Below are positions 35,597 through 43,872 of a stretch of DNA of 51,408 bases, piece after piece; the first letter of the stretch is position 1, and the number at the start of each line of letters is the position of its first letter. Source of the stretch: an uncultured Pseudomonadota bacterium (GTDB lineage: Bacteria; Pseudomonadota; Alphaproteobacteria; RF32; CAG-239); assembly GCA_949292335.1 (NCBI GenBank), contig CASEYY010000019.1:1-51408 (forward strand), in the 5' to 3' direction. The position numbers were made by a program, and so were the translations under genes. The notes below the pieces were generated by a model. That model was not told the origin of the DNA and made no database searches. It saw nothing but the letters and a program-made list of their open reading frames with translations.

Positions 35597-36757
35597 ATGG
35601 CTTATCGTTTTATTTTGAATGAAACAAGTTATCACGGACATGGTGCCGTTAATGAAATTGTAAACGAAATAAAGAATCGAGCATTTAAAAAGGCATTAAT
35701 CGTTACCGATAAAGATTTGGTAAAATTTAAAGTGGTTAAAAAAGTTACCGACCTTTTGGATAAAAACAAATTACCTTATGAAATTTTTGATGAAGTTAAA
35801 GCAAACCCAAGTGTCGATGTGGTTAAAAACGGGGTTAAGGCATTTAAAAAAGCTAAGGCCGATTATATGATTGCCATCGGAGGTGGTTCACCGCAAGATA
35901 CGGCAAAAGGAATCGGAATTATTATCAATAATCCGGAATTTGATGATGTGGTGTCATTAGAAGGGGTGGCTCCGACCAAAAATAAAAGCGTGCCGGTAAT
36001 CGCTGTGGCAACAACCGCCGGAACCGCCGCCGAAACAACCATTAATTATGTAATTACCGATGAGAAAAAACGCAGAAAATTTGTTTGTGTTGATCCTCAT
36101 GATATTCCGGTGGTAGCAATAGTTGATCCGGATATGATGTCTTCAATGCCCAAAGGTTTGACTGCGGCAACCGGTATGGATGCTCTGACTCATGCCATTG
36201 AGGGATATACAACTTTGGGAGCTTGGGAACTTGCTGATACTCTGAATTTGAAAGCGATTGAATTGATCTCTAAAAACTTGCGTAAAGCCGTAGATAATGA
36301 TCCTGACGGTCGTGAAGGTATGGCTTTGGGACAATATATAACCGGTATGGCTTTTTCTAATGTCGGTTTGGGTGTGGTGCATGGAATGGCTCATCCGTTA
36401 TCGGCATTTTATGATACTCCGCATGGGGTGGCAAATGCTGTTTTATTGCCGTATGTTATGGAATTTAATGCTCCGAATACCGGCAAAAAGTTTAAGGAAA
36501 TTGCCAAAGCCATGGGCGTTAAAAATGTTGATGATATGAAGCAGGCCGAATATCGTGAAGCGGCAATAAAGGCGGTTAAAAAGTTGTCAAAGGATGTGGG
36601 TATTCCAAAAACTTTGAAAGAAATCGGTGTTAAAAAAGAAGATTTGGAAGCTTTGGCAGAGGCCGCAATGGCTGATGTTTGCACCGGCGGAAATCCTCGC
36701 CCTTGCACCAAAGAATTGGTCTTAAAAGTTTATGAAAAAGCATATAACGGTAAATAA
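35597..36757 (+). CDS. fucO: Lactaldehyde reductase (iron-containing alcohol dehydrogenase)
   Basis: About 386 aa from ATG 35597, ten bases after AAGGAGG; an open frame back to 35486 lacks such a site. By recall the chain is very similar along its length to E. coli FucO: NAD-binding GGGSPQDTAKGIGI, TTAGTAAETTINYVITDEKKRRKFVCVDPHDIP, the metal-binding region ATGMDALTHAIEGY with Asp and His ligands, then HGMAHPLSAFYDTPHGVANA with further His ligands. It reduces L-lactaldehyde to 1,2-propanediol, ending anaerobic fucose or rhamnose breakdown. No other fucose genes are adjacent. Confidence 0.9.
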   Translation: MAYRFILNETSYHGHGAVNEIVNEIKNRAFKKALIVTDKDLVKFKVVKKVTDLLDKNKLPYEIFDEVKANPSVDVVKNGVKAFKKAKADYMIAIGGGSPQDTAKGIGIIINNPEFDDVVSLEGVAPTKNKSVPVIAVATTAGTAAETTINYVITDEKKRRKFVCVDPHDIPVVAIVDPDMMSSMPKGLTAATGMDALTHAIEGYTTLGAWELADTLNLKAIELISKNLRKAVDNDPDGREGMALGQYITGMAFSNVGLGVVHGMAHPLSAFYDTPHGVANAVLLPYVMEFNAPNTGKKFKEIAKAMGVKNVDDMKQAEYREAAIKAVKKLSKDVGIPKTLKEIGVKKEDLEALAEAAMADVCTGGNPRPCTKELVLKVYEKAYNGK

Positions 36758-36781
36758 AGCATAATTTGTTTTGCTTGAATG

Positions 36782-36812
36782 GCCGCTGCAAGAAAATTGT
36801 GGCGGCTTTTTT
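36782..36812 (+). terminator. fucO terminator
   Basis: GCCGCTGCAA (36782-36791) pairs with TTGTGGCGGC (36797-36806), loop GAAAA, T6 after. Confidence 0.88.
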
Positions 36813-36829
36813 ATAATACAAAAAAAATA

Positions 36830-36857
36830 TTGACATGCTTGATAAATTAGATAGAAT
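36830..36857 (+). promoter_or_regulatory. Near-consensus promoter for the leader ORF
   Basis: TTGACA (36830-36835), 16-bp spacer, TAGAAT (36852-36857). It lies just past the fucO terminator, and transcription should begin near 36864, giving ~24 nt before the leader ATG. Confidence 0.75.
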
Positions 36858-36887
36858 TTTACGAGATGAATAGTTAAAAGGATAAAT

Positions 36888-37013
36888 ATGAACCATTTTG
36901 TGAGCAATAGATTTGATTTGTTTGCAGCTCTGAAGTTAAATCAGGGTGGTTCTTTCGTTATTTCTGCTCAAATTTTGATTATCAACTTGATTTTGTTGAT
37001 TATGGTCCTCTGA
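36888..37013 (+). CDS. 41-aa putative leader peptide rich in Ile/Leu
   Basis: ATG 36888 follows AAAGGA by five bases, so translation is likely. The first ~25 residues are mixed; the last 13 codons (36972-37010) encode I-L-I-I-N-L-I-L-L-I-M-V-L, with five Ile and five Leu codons. The stop (37011-37013) lies inside the left arm of an antiterminator-like hairpin, and a terminator follows. This is the layout of a branched-chain amino-acid attenuator leader. A small hydrophobic membrane peptide or type I toxin is the alternative. Confidence 0.65.
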   Translation: MNHFVSNRFDLFAALKLNQGGSFVISAQILIINLILLIMVL

Positions 37014-37078
37014 GCATTTCAATTACGGTTTAGATAGCTTGGGTGCTTGGAGGATAATAACCGACAAGCTATTTTTTT
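36965..37078 (+). promoter_or_regulatory. Attenuator: alternative pairing region
   Basis: TGCTCA (36965-36970) can pair with TGAGCA (37011-37016). The latter, as part of 37006-37016, can instead pair with 37044-37054 over 11 bp (nine Watson-Crick, two G-U). The terminator stem ATAGCTTG (37034-37041) with CAAGCTAT (37065-37072) has its left arm inside the loop of that antiterminator, so the two folds exclude each other. Stalling at the Ile/Leu codons should favour antitermination; reaching the stop should favour termination. Confidence 0.6.
37034..37078 (+). terminator. Attenuator terminator
   Basis: An 8-bp stem (37034-37041 with 37065-37072) directly followed by T7 (37072-37078). A shorter alternative stem pairs GCTTG (37045-37049) with CAAGC (37065-37069). 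Confidence 0.65.
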
Positions 37079-37117
37079 ATGTGCGTGTGTTAATTGAATA
37101 ATCGAGAATTGAATAAA

Positions 37118-38947
37118 ATGAGTAGATATAGTCAAGCCGTAGTGGCAAAAAAATCGGAATTTTCATATTTAGAAACCGAAAAATCTTTAAGAGAAACTTA
37201 TACCGACGGGAATAAAACCCCGTATAATCCTGATGTATTTCCGTATGCGAAAGAATTTTTGTCTTTGGTATTAAAAAGAGTAACAGATACTTATGCCGCA
37301 GTCGTTGATGAAGGTAATCGTGAGTTGCTGACAAAAGAGCTTGCCGCACAGCTGAAAAGAGATTTTCGTTTTGATTTTTCCGATCACTTGGGGCCGATGA
37401 GACAGCGAGATAAACGCGGGGCTACGGCAAAAGCGGAAGAAAATGATTATAATATGTTTCACTCTTGCTATAAGTTTGTTAATCAGGCTGCAAGGGCAAA
37501 AAGTCTCGGCGAGAAGTTCAACCTCTCTTTAATGTCGGGAAGAGTTAATACCGATAATCAGACCGGTGCCGAGATATGCGATCCGTTTGTTTTTGGGGCT
37601 CCGTTATATTTGTATAGTAAAGCTTACCCGAAAATCGTGGCCATGACTTTGCCGGGGTTCGATACTCAGCAAAAAATAGCACAACTGCAAAATCATGAAA
37701 AAGAAATAAAAAAGGATATGATAGCACAAAAGGCTTTGGCCGCTAAGGAATTGAAGGCACAATGGCATTTTTTAATTAATAAAAAATTTATGCCCGAGGG
37801 TATGAGTTTTAAGGATTTGAGTGAAGATACGGTTAAGAAACTTTCGGAACTTAACAAAGATATGTTAAATGAACTTTCCGCTCAAGTGGATGAGCTGTAT
37901 CAAAAAGATGTTGCCATGCTCAAAAAAGTGACCAAATTAATGAATAAACAGATGTTGTATATGCAGAGAAACAATACTCCGCAGGAGGATTTGGCAGCAC
38001 TACAACTGGCTTCTTTGCACGCAATGCAAGCAAACGATTTGTTAAAAAATTCTTCGGTGGTGCAGGTTAGTATAGAGGCTGAAAAACCAATATATACCTT
38101 AATGGCAGACATATTGGAAAATGATAATTCTTTGACGGCAAAAATATATGATAACCCAAAAACCAGAGAAGTTTTTGAAACTGAAATGAAAAAAATACAT
38201 ACCGTTAAAGAAGGTGAAACTTATGCGGGACTGCTTGATAGGTTGGTGGCGGTAAATAATGATAAAATGCCAACATTTGCAAAAGTGGTGGGAGATGAGT
38301 ATTCGGAGAAGATGAATCGCTTCCAAATGGCAGAGTTGCTTAGAAAAGGCGAGGCAATGCCAAAAGTTTCGTTTATGTTGGCCGTGATGTTATTGGAAAC
38401 CGGTGCCAAAATAGAGGGTGGAAGCTCGCAGATAGTTTATGCCAACAAAATAAAACAGGCATTAGCAAAAGTGTTTGCCGTTGCCGAAAATCAACCGGGA
38501 TTCGTGGGCGAAAATATGAGCAGACGATGGGAAGTAATTGAAAAATTTGATTATCGTACGGCTCAGGCACAGGTGTGGGGAGTTAAAGATAACGGAGATG
38601 TTTTGAGCTATCGCAGCTTAATTGACGGAAGCGTGAAAATAGACGACAATTTACTTGATAAAGTAGCTGATTTGCCGGCAAAAGATGCTTTTGATGCGGC
38701 CGCGGTACATCGTTTTTATAGCTTTGTTACCAAGCAACAGATGAGTGAGGAGGAGTTGGCAGTGCAAAAGCAAAGAGTTAAAAATAATGTGTTGCAGTTT
38801 GCAGACAGAAGCGATTTTACACGTATATTGTCGCCTAACTCACCAGTATATAAAAAGCTTGCCAATATAATCAAAAACGATGCAAATGTGCAGAAAAAAC
38901 AAATCGTATTCTTTAGCTCTTATGCAAGGCAGGCGGTTGTGAGATAG
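37118..38947 (+). CDS. Unrecognised ~609-aa soluble protein downstream of the attenuator
   Basis: The frame is open from TTG 37094, but ATG 37118 (MSRYSQAVVAKKSEF) is the likelier start; neither has a strong Shine-Dalgarno. There is no signal peptide or membrane segment. The N-terminal ~200 residues contain FHSCYKFVNQAARAKSLGEKFN and ICDPFVFGAPLYLYSKAYPKIVAM. The middle (~200-330) is Lys/Glu/Leu-rich and probably coiled coil (KIAQLQNHEKEIKKDM, ELNKDMLNELSAQVDELYQ), and the C-terminal part is helical. I recognise no domain. Expression should depend on readthrough of the upstream attenuator. It ends just before a convergent GtrA-like gene. Confidence 0.7.
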   Translation: MSRYSQAVVAKKSEFSYLETEKSLRETYTDGNKTPYNPDVFPYAKEFLSLVLKRVTDTYAAVVDEGNRELLTKELAAQLKRDFRFDFSDHLGPMRQRDKRGATAKAEENDYNMFHSCYKFVNQAARAKSLGEKFNLSLMSGRVNTDNQTGAEICDPFVFGAPLYLYSKAYPKIVAMTLPGFDTQQKIAQLQNHEKEIKKDMIAQKALAAKELKAQWHFLINKKFMPEGMSFKDLSEDTVKKLSELNKDMLNELSAQVDELYQKDVAMLKKVTKLMNKQMLYMQRNNTPQEDLAALQLASLHAMQANDLLKNSSVVQVSIEAEKPIYTLMADILENDNSLTAKIYDNPKTREVFETEMKKIHTVKEGETYAGLLDRLVAVNNDKMPTFAKVVGDEYSEKMNRFQMAELLRKGEAMPKVSFMLAVMLLETGAKIEGGSSQIVYANKIKQALAKVFAVAENQPGFVGENMSRRWEVIEKFDYRTAQAQVWGVKDNGDVLSYRSLIDGSVKIDDNLLDKVADLPAKDAFDAAAVHRFYSFVTKQQMSEEELAVQKQRVKNNVLQFADRSDFTRILSPNSPVYKKLANIIKNDANVQKKQIVFFSSYARQAVVR

Positions 38948-38954
38948 GAAATTA

Positions 38955-39449
38955 CTAACGGGTAATGTCAAAAATGCTCAAAACCTTTTCCCAAAAACGC
39001 AAGGGTGACGGTTTGCGGAAGGCAAAATGCTTAAACAGCAAGTAGTTGGTTATTAAAAGTAAACCAATGGCTATGGTTTGGGCAAAATACAGGTTAAGCT
39101 GCATATGCTCAATCATAATCTCTAAAAGTCCGGCATTGATGATATAACTTAATGTCCAGATAGCAATACTTTTGAGGTATTCTTTGAGGTGGTTGCCTTG
39201 GGTGTTAAACACCAGTTTTTTATAAGAGTAAAAGGCAATGAACGAAGAGATAAACCACATTAAAAATAGATTTACTTGATAGTGTAAATTGTTAAATAAA
39301 AGGCTTAATGCAATAAAAAGCACATAACGAAACCCCATATTGAGCGAGGCCAGAAGCGTAAAACGAATGCTCTCCGGGGTATCAAACCAGGGGTCGATTA
39401 TGTTCTTTTCTTTAACAAAAACATTTTTAAGCGATGATATTATATTCAT
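38955..39449 (-). CDS. GtrA-like membrane protein
   Basis: 164 aa with four hydrophobic segments (~residues 35-52, 58-74, 92-110, 118-140) and the GtrA-type features RYVLFIALSLLFNN and FIAFYSYKKLVFN. GtrA-family proteins are thought to flip or carry undecaprenyl-linked sugars for surface polysaccharide modification. GGAGAAGG precedes the ATG. No glycosyltransferase partner is nearby, so the substrate is open. Confidence 0.78.
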   Translation of the reverse strand: MNIISSLKNVFVKEKNIIDPWFDTPESIRFTLLASLNMGFRYVLFIALSLLFNNLHYQVNLFLMWFISSFIAFYSYKKLVFNTQGNHLKEYLKSIAIWTLSYIINAGLLEIMIEHMQLNLYFAQTIAIGLLLITNYLLFKHFAFRKPSPLRFWEKVLSIFDITR

Positions 39450-39510
39450 AACCTTCTCCGTGAATTGTTTATCGTCAGAGATAATAGTAAAAAAATAAAA
39501 GTCAATACAG

Positions 39511-39539
39511 CAAAAAAGGCTTCTGTTTTTACAGAAGCC
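39511..39539 (-). terminator. Terminator of the 152-aa gene (minus strand)
   Basis: GGCTTCTGT (39518-39526) pairs with ACAGAAGCC (39531-39539); T6 follows on the minus strand. Confidence 0.85.
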
Positions 39540-39545
39540 ATTTTG

Positions 39546-40004
39546 TTAATGCAACCAGTTTAATACCTTGCTTAAGGAAATGGTTCTGCTAGAAATCCAT
39601 TTGCCTTCTTGTAAGGAAAATTCAATTTTGCCGTGTTCTGTGTTGCCATCATAGAAAAAGAAATTTCTGCCAACCAGTTTTTTGGTCAGATCTTTTTCAA
39701 TGATATACTTTTCGGCAATAAAGATTGCTCGTCCGCTGTTTTTAAATATTCCTTTCTCGACGGATAACTTGTGATAACGCCGTATGCCTAATACCAAAGA
39801 AAGAAATGAGTTTTCGATTTTTGCGTTGCTGAATTTTCCTTTGCGGTTGTAAAATACCTGATAATGACTTTCCGTTTCGACATCAAAACCTTCGACCAAA
39901 AAGCGGTCACCACAATTTTGATATTGATGATTGCGTGCCAAGTCATGAACGACCATGATACCGTCGATAAATTCAACCGGTTTCCTTAAACTGAAAATTT
40001 TCAT
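39546..40004 (-). CDS. Unrecognised 152-aa protein
   Basis: Cytoplasmic, basic, with many aromatic residues and beta-like segments (RFLVEGFDVETESHYQVFYN, KLVGRNFFFYDGNTEHGKIEFSL). No motif is recognised. The ATG follows AAAAAATCGAAATT with no Shine-Dalgarno. It has its own terminator and is transcribed divergently from the 164-aa gene at 40153. Confidence 0.6.
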   Translation of the reverse strand: MKIFSLRKPVEFIDGIMVVHDLARNHQYQNCGDRFLVEGFDVETESHYQVFYNRKGKFSNAKIENSFLSLVLGIRRYHKLSVEKGIFKNSGRAIFIAEKYIIEKDLTKKLVGRNFFFYDGNTEHGKIEFSLQEGKWISSRTISLSKVLNWLH

Positions 40005-40152
40005 AATTTCGATTTTTTATGATTAATAATTTAATATGCTTAGTTTGATAAGAAGCATTTAACATATAATTTCGGCTCTGGCAATATTATTTTTTCTGCG
40101 GTCGTTGTTTTATTTGTAAGTGCTATTATATCAGTGATGAGGGGGATTAAAA

Positions 40153-40647
40153 ATGATTGTGGTAAACGATAAAATGCAAAGCGGATATGCCTATGAATGT
40201 GTGGCAAAGGAAGGGTGTGATTTTGCCGAAGATTTTAGACCAGAGCTAACTCCTAAAGAAATGCTTGAGCTCGGAGTGTTTGAAGGGCATTATATGACAG
40301 ATTGTCAAGATGAGTTTCCGAAAGATTGGTTCGTTAATGCCAAACTATCATACAAAAGTCCAGATGTCGGATGTAACTACTTTAAGATAAAATCAAGGCA
40401 ACCGCTTATGGTTTGGCGACAAAAGGGGTGGATATATATGCCCGATCCCAGAGGGTGGTTTCAATGGTATTGCCGCTATTATATGGGGCGTAGAATACCT
40501 GAGATTGATAAATTACAGATTAAACGGTGGAAGTCTTTTAAGAGACATAAGGCTCAGGTAAGTAAAAATTGTATGATGTATGATATTGAATGCAGACAAC
40601 GGCAAAGACAGGCCTTGTTGCAGTGGGCATATAATCCGTTTTTTTAA
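40153..40647 (+). CDS. Conserved hypothetical protein, 164 aa
   Basis: GAGGGGG precedes the ATG. The protein is soluble and has a striking aromatic core (MVWRQKGWIYMPDPRGWFQWYCRYYMGRR) plus an N-terminal MQSGYAYECVAKEGCDFAEDF and several Cys. I have the impression of a widely found hypothetical family with this DPRGWFQWYCRYY core, but I cannot name it, and its function is unknown. Confidence 0.8.
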   Translation: MIVVNDKMQSGYAYECVAKEGCDFAEDFRPELTPKEMLELGVFEGHYMTDCQDEFPKDWFVNAKLSYKSPDVGCNYFKIKSRQPLMVWRQKGWIYMPDPRGWFQWYCRYYMGRRIPEIDKLQIKRWKSFKRHKAQVSKNCMMYDIECRQRQRQALLQWAYNPFF

Positions 40648-40745
40648 GTTAATTTAATTTGTGCGATAATTTATTTAAGTTATTGTATTTTTGAAGCTCT
40701 CTTGCTAACATTTGTAAAATTGAAATTGATTTAAGGAGAGTAAAA

Positions 40746-41651
40746 ATGCATGAGAGGCATGAACATGAAGGATTGCTGCATCATCACCATCATCACGAGG
40801 TAAGCGAAAAGTCTGTAAAATACTTGTTTATATCGTTTATTATTAATATGCTTTTGAGCGTGGTGGAAGTCGTTGGCGGCATAATTTCTGGCAGCGTATC
40901 TTTAATCGGCGATGCTTTGCATAATACTTCGGATGCTTTTTCGATTTTGATTGCGGTTGTCGCGTTTAAAATCGGTCGTAAAAAAGCTGATAACAAGTAT
41001 ACATACGGTTTTAGAAGAGCTGAAGTTATCGGCGGTTTTGTGAATTTGATTTTGCTTTTTATTGCCGGTTGCTATTTGCTGGTTGAAGGAGTGGGGCGTT
41101 TGATAACTCCTGAGAAAATCGACGGTGCAATAATTGTTTGGGTGTCGGTGGCAGCACTGATAATTGATGGGTTGACGGCAAAGCTTTCACATCATGACGC
41201 CGGACACAATACCAATATGCGAATGGTGTTCTTGCATAATCTGGCCGATGCTTTAGGTTCTTTAGGCGTTATCGTTTCGGGTTTGTGCGTTATATATTTT
41301 AATGTTTTTTGGGTCGATGGGGTTGTGGCATTATTGATTGCCTTTTATATGATTTATCAATCAATTCTATCTTTTCCCAAAGTGGTGAACATTTTGATGA
41401 ACGCCGTGCCGGAAGGGCTTGATTTAGAAGAAATTACGGCAACAATAAAAAAAGTAAAAGGGGTTAAAGATGTACACCATTTACATGTTTGGTGCATTAA
41501 TGAAGAAGATGTTTCTTTGGAGTGTCATATTGTGGCCGAAGATATTAATTTGGTACATCAGATTGCCGAGGTAATAGAAGAAAAATTTGCAATAGAGCAC
41601 TGCAATATTCAGATTGAAAATCAGAAAAATTGTCATAAGTGTAATTTGTAG
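40746..41651 (+). CDS. Cation diffusion facilitator (Zn/Cd/Co efflux)
   Basis: 301 aa with six membrane helices and a C-terminal cytoplasmic ferredoxin-like domain. Signatures are SGSVSLIGDALHNTSDAFSILIA (the first metal-site HxxxD in helix 2) and FLHNLADALGSLGVI (the HxxxD in helix 5). The N-terminus is His-rich (MHERHEHEGLLHHHHHHE), and HHLHVWCI lies in the C-terminal domain. It exports divalent metal using the proton gradient, most like the CzcD/ZitB group. AAGGAGAG precedes the ATG. The next gene is 12 bases downstream. Confidence 0.92.
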   Translation: MHERHEHEGLLHHHHHHEVSEKSVKYLFISFIINMLLSVVEVVGGIISGSVSLIGDALHNTSDAFSILIAVVAFKIGRKKADNKYTYGFRRAEVIGGFVNLILLFIAGCYLLVEGVGRLITPEKIDGAIIVWVSVAALIIDGLTAKLSHHDAGHNTNMRMVFLHNLADALGSLGVIVSGLCVIYFNVFWVDGVVALLIAFYMIYQSILSFPKVVNILMNAVPEGLDLEEITATIKKVKGVKDVHHLHVWCINEEDVSLECHIVAEDINLVHQIAEVIEEKFAIEHCNIQIENQKNCHKCNL

Positions 41652-41663
41652 AAAGGGAATATA

Positions 41664-43268
41664 ATGAAAATAGTCGTTGTGGGAGGCGGTGCCGGCGGAG
41701 CCAGTTTTGCGGCCAGAATGCGTAGGCTTGATGACAAAGCCGAGATTACAATTTTGGAAAAAACCGCTGAAACCTCGATTGCCAGTTGCGGCTTGCCGTA
41801 TTTTGTCGGTGATGTGATTGAAGACAGAGAAAATATGCAGGTGGCAAAACCGGCATTGTTTAAGAACTTGTTTAATATTGATATTAAGCTTAATGCCGAG
41901 GTTGTAAAAATTGATACCGAAAATAAGACGGTTATAACCTTTGACGGAAATAAATATGAATATGGTAAATTGGTGCTGTCTCTTGGGGCAGAGCCTTTTG
42001 TGCCGCAGATTGACGGTATTGAAAATATGCCGCATTTTGTGCTTAAACATCTTGCCGATGCCGATAAGATAAAAGCTTTTATCAAACAAAATAATGTTAA
42101 GTCGGCAGCAGTTGTCGGCGGCGGTTTTATCGGAGTTGAAATAGCCGAAAATTTGGTGCATTTGGGCTTGAAAACATCGCTGATTGAATTGGCTCCGCAA
42201 GTTTTAATGCCTTTGGATGAGGATATGGTTTGTCAAATTCATACCGAGATGAAGAACAAAGGTATTGATTTGTATTTGGGCGATGGGTTGAAAAAAATCG
42301 AGCCGCAACAAGTGGTGCTTAATTCGGGAGCAAAAGTTGGTGCCGAAATGGTGATTTTGGCAATTGGGGTTAAACCAAATACTTATTTGGCCAAAGAAGC
42401 CGGTATTGCTTTAACGGAAAGAGGCTCGATTAAAACCAACGAATTTATGCAGACCAACATTGCCGATATCTATGCTTGCGGTGATAGCGTTGCGGTAAAA
42501 GATTTTGTTTCGGGCAATGAGGTTATGATTGCATTGGCCGGTCCGGCAAATCGTCAGGGTAGGTTGATTGCCGATCATATTGTCGGCAAAAATCCGTATC
42601 CGTATAATGCAACCCAAGGGACGGGGATTGTTAAAGTATTTGGCTTAACGGCTGCATTTACCGGTAATTGCGAAAAACAACTGCAAAAATCAGGTGTCCA
42701 GTACGAAAAAATGCTGATTTGGGGAAATTCACATGCCGGATATTACCCTGATGCAAAAGCATTGACCTTAAAAGTTTTGTATGATGCACAAGGAAAAATT
42801 TTGGGTGCTCAGGCAGTAGGAAGCGAAGGCGTGGATAAAAGAATTGATGTAATTGCTACTATAATGCGTCTGGGTGGAACGGTTGAAGACTTGAGAGATG
42901 CAGAGTTATGCTATGCTCCGCCGTATTCGGGAGCAAAAGACCCGGTTAATATGATTGGTATGGCAATATGTAATGCCAGAGATGGTTTGGTTAAACCTTA
43001 TTTCAGTAATGATTTTTCTGATATGGTGGTGCTTGATGTGCGTCCGGAAGCCGTATATAACCAAGAACATATCAACGGTGCAATCAATATTCCGGCCGGA
43101 CAGTTACGCAATCGTTTGGGAGAGCTGCCAAAAGACAAAACCATCATGATACATTGCTTTAAGGGATATACCAGCTATGTGGCTGCCAGAATTCTGTTGC
43201 AAAACGGCTTTGATAAAGTTTTGAGTTATGCCGGAGGTTGGCAGCAGTATAAAGCCATGACGAAATAG
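41664..43268 (+). CDS. CoA-disulfide reductase-like flavoprotein fused to rhodanese
   Basis: 534 aa. The FAD motif is VVVGGGAGGASFAARMRR, a redox Cys lies at SIASCGLPYFVGD, the NAD motif is AAVVGGGFIGVEIAENL, the second FAD motif is DIYACGDSVAV, and the dimerisation domain is to ~430. The last ~100 residues are rhodanese with an active Cys in MIHCFKGYTSYVAARIL. Such fusions reduce CoA disulfides, polysulfide or persulfides with NAD(P)H. AAAGGGAA precedes the ATG. It probably shares a transcript with the metal transporter. Confidence 0.9.
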   Translation: MKIVVVGGGAGGASFAARMRRLDDKAEITILEKTAETSIASCGLPYFVGDVIEDRENMQVAKPALFKNLFNIDIKLNAEVVKIDTENKTVITFDGNKYEYGKLVLSLGAEPFVPQIDGIENMPHFVLKHLADADKIKAFIKQNNVKSAAVVGGGFIGVEIAENLVHLGLKTSLIELAPQVLMPLDEDMVCQIHTEMKNKGIDLYLGDGLKKIEPQQVVLNSGAKVGAEMVILAIGVKPNTYLAKEAGIALTERGSIKTNEFMQTNIADIYACGDSVAVKDFVSGNEVMIALAGPANRQGRLIADHIVGKNPYPYNATQGTGIVKVFGLTAAFTGNCEKQLQKSGVQYEKMLIWGNSHAGYYPDAKALTLKVLYDAQGKILGAQAVGSEGVDKRIDVIATIMRLGGTVEDLRDAELCYAPPYSGAKDPVNMIGMAICNARDGLVKPYFSNDFSDMVVLDVRPEAVYNQEHINGAINIPAGQLRNRLGELPKDKTIMIHCFKGYTSYVAARILLQNGFDKVLSYAGGWQQYKAMTK

Positions 43269-43279
43269 TAAAAAAATGC

Positions 43280-43307
43280 TTGCAAAATTAAATCGTTGTG
43301 GTATATA
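43280..43307 (+). promoter_or_regulatory. Likely promoter of the rplK operon
   Basis: TTGCAA (43280-43285), 16-bp spacer, TATATA (43302-43307), leaving ~115 nt of leader. Confidence 0.5.
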
Positions 43308-43370
43308 GAGGCGAATCTTTTCTAAAGGGGTGACCTTGAGAAAGGGTTTTGAATAGTGAAAATGTAATAA

Positions 43371-43409
43371 TTTCGTGGGAGACCGGCCATCGTCTTGTTG
43401 ACCACGAAA
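43371..43409 (+). ncRNA. Hairpin before rplK, plausible L1 binding site
   Basis: Outer stem TTTCGTGG (43371-43378) with CCACGAAA (43402-43409) and inner stem AGAC (43380-43383) with GTCT (43392-43395). An asymmetric internal loop has GGGAG-like sequence on the 5' side and TGA on the 3' side, as in L1-binding sites on rRNA and mRNA. It ends about 20 bases before ATG 43431, well placed for autoregulation. Confidence 0.55.
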
Positions 43410-43430
43410 CCTAGTTAAAAAGGTGATGAA

Positions 43431-43868
43431 ATGGCTAAGTCTAAAAAACAAATTTTAGGTTTAATCAAGCTTCAGATACCGGCAGGAAAAGCTAATCCGT
43501 CTCCTCCGGTCGGACCTGCTTTGGGTCAAAAAGGCTTGAATATTATGGAATTCTGCAAAGCGTTTAACGCAGCTACGCAAAAATTGGAACCCGGTATTCC
43601 GGTTCCGGTTGTGATTACCGCTTATGAAGATAAATCTTTCACATTTGTAACCAAACTTCCTCCGGTTGCTTACTATTTGAAAAAAGCTGCCGGTGTTAAG
43701 TCTGCTTCTAAAGAACCGGGTAAAGTTGTTGCCGGTCAGGTTACTATGGCTCAAGTTAAGGAAATTGCCGAGACCAAATTGCCGGATTTGAACTGCTCAA
43801 CAGTTGAATCTGCCATGAATATGGTTAAAGGTCAGGCTGTTTCCATGGGTATTAAAGTAGTGGAGTAG
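43431..43868 (+). CDS. rplK: Ribosomal protein L11
   Basis: 145 aa. The start has [42 protein letters not shown], with the proline pair typical of the N-terminal domain, and the C-terminal rRNA-binding domain ends [24 protein letters not shown] precedes the ATG. The upstream gene is not nusG, which is unusual for this operon. Confidence 0.98.
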   Translation: MAKSKKQILGLIKLQIPAGKANPSPPVGPALGQKGLNIMEFCKAFNAATQKLEPGIPVPVVITAYEDKSFTFVTKLPPVAYYLKKAAGVKSASKEPGKVVAGQVTMAQVKEIAETKLPDLNCSTVESAMNMVKGQAVSMGIKVVE

Positions 43869-43872
43869 TCAA

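Noticed and set aside
36888-37013. 41-aa hydrophobic ORF as a type I toxin
   Set aside because: No antisense promoter or second RNA is evident, and the alternative stems with Ile/Leu codons at the right place fit attenuation better. The possibility is kept as an alternative in the feature entry.
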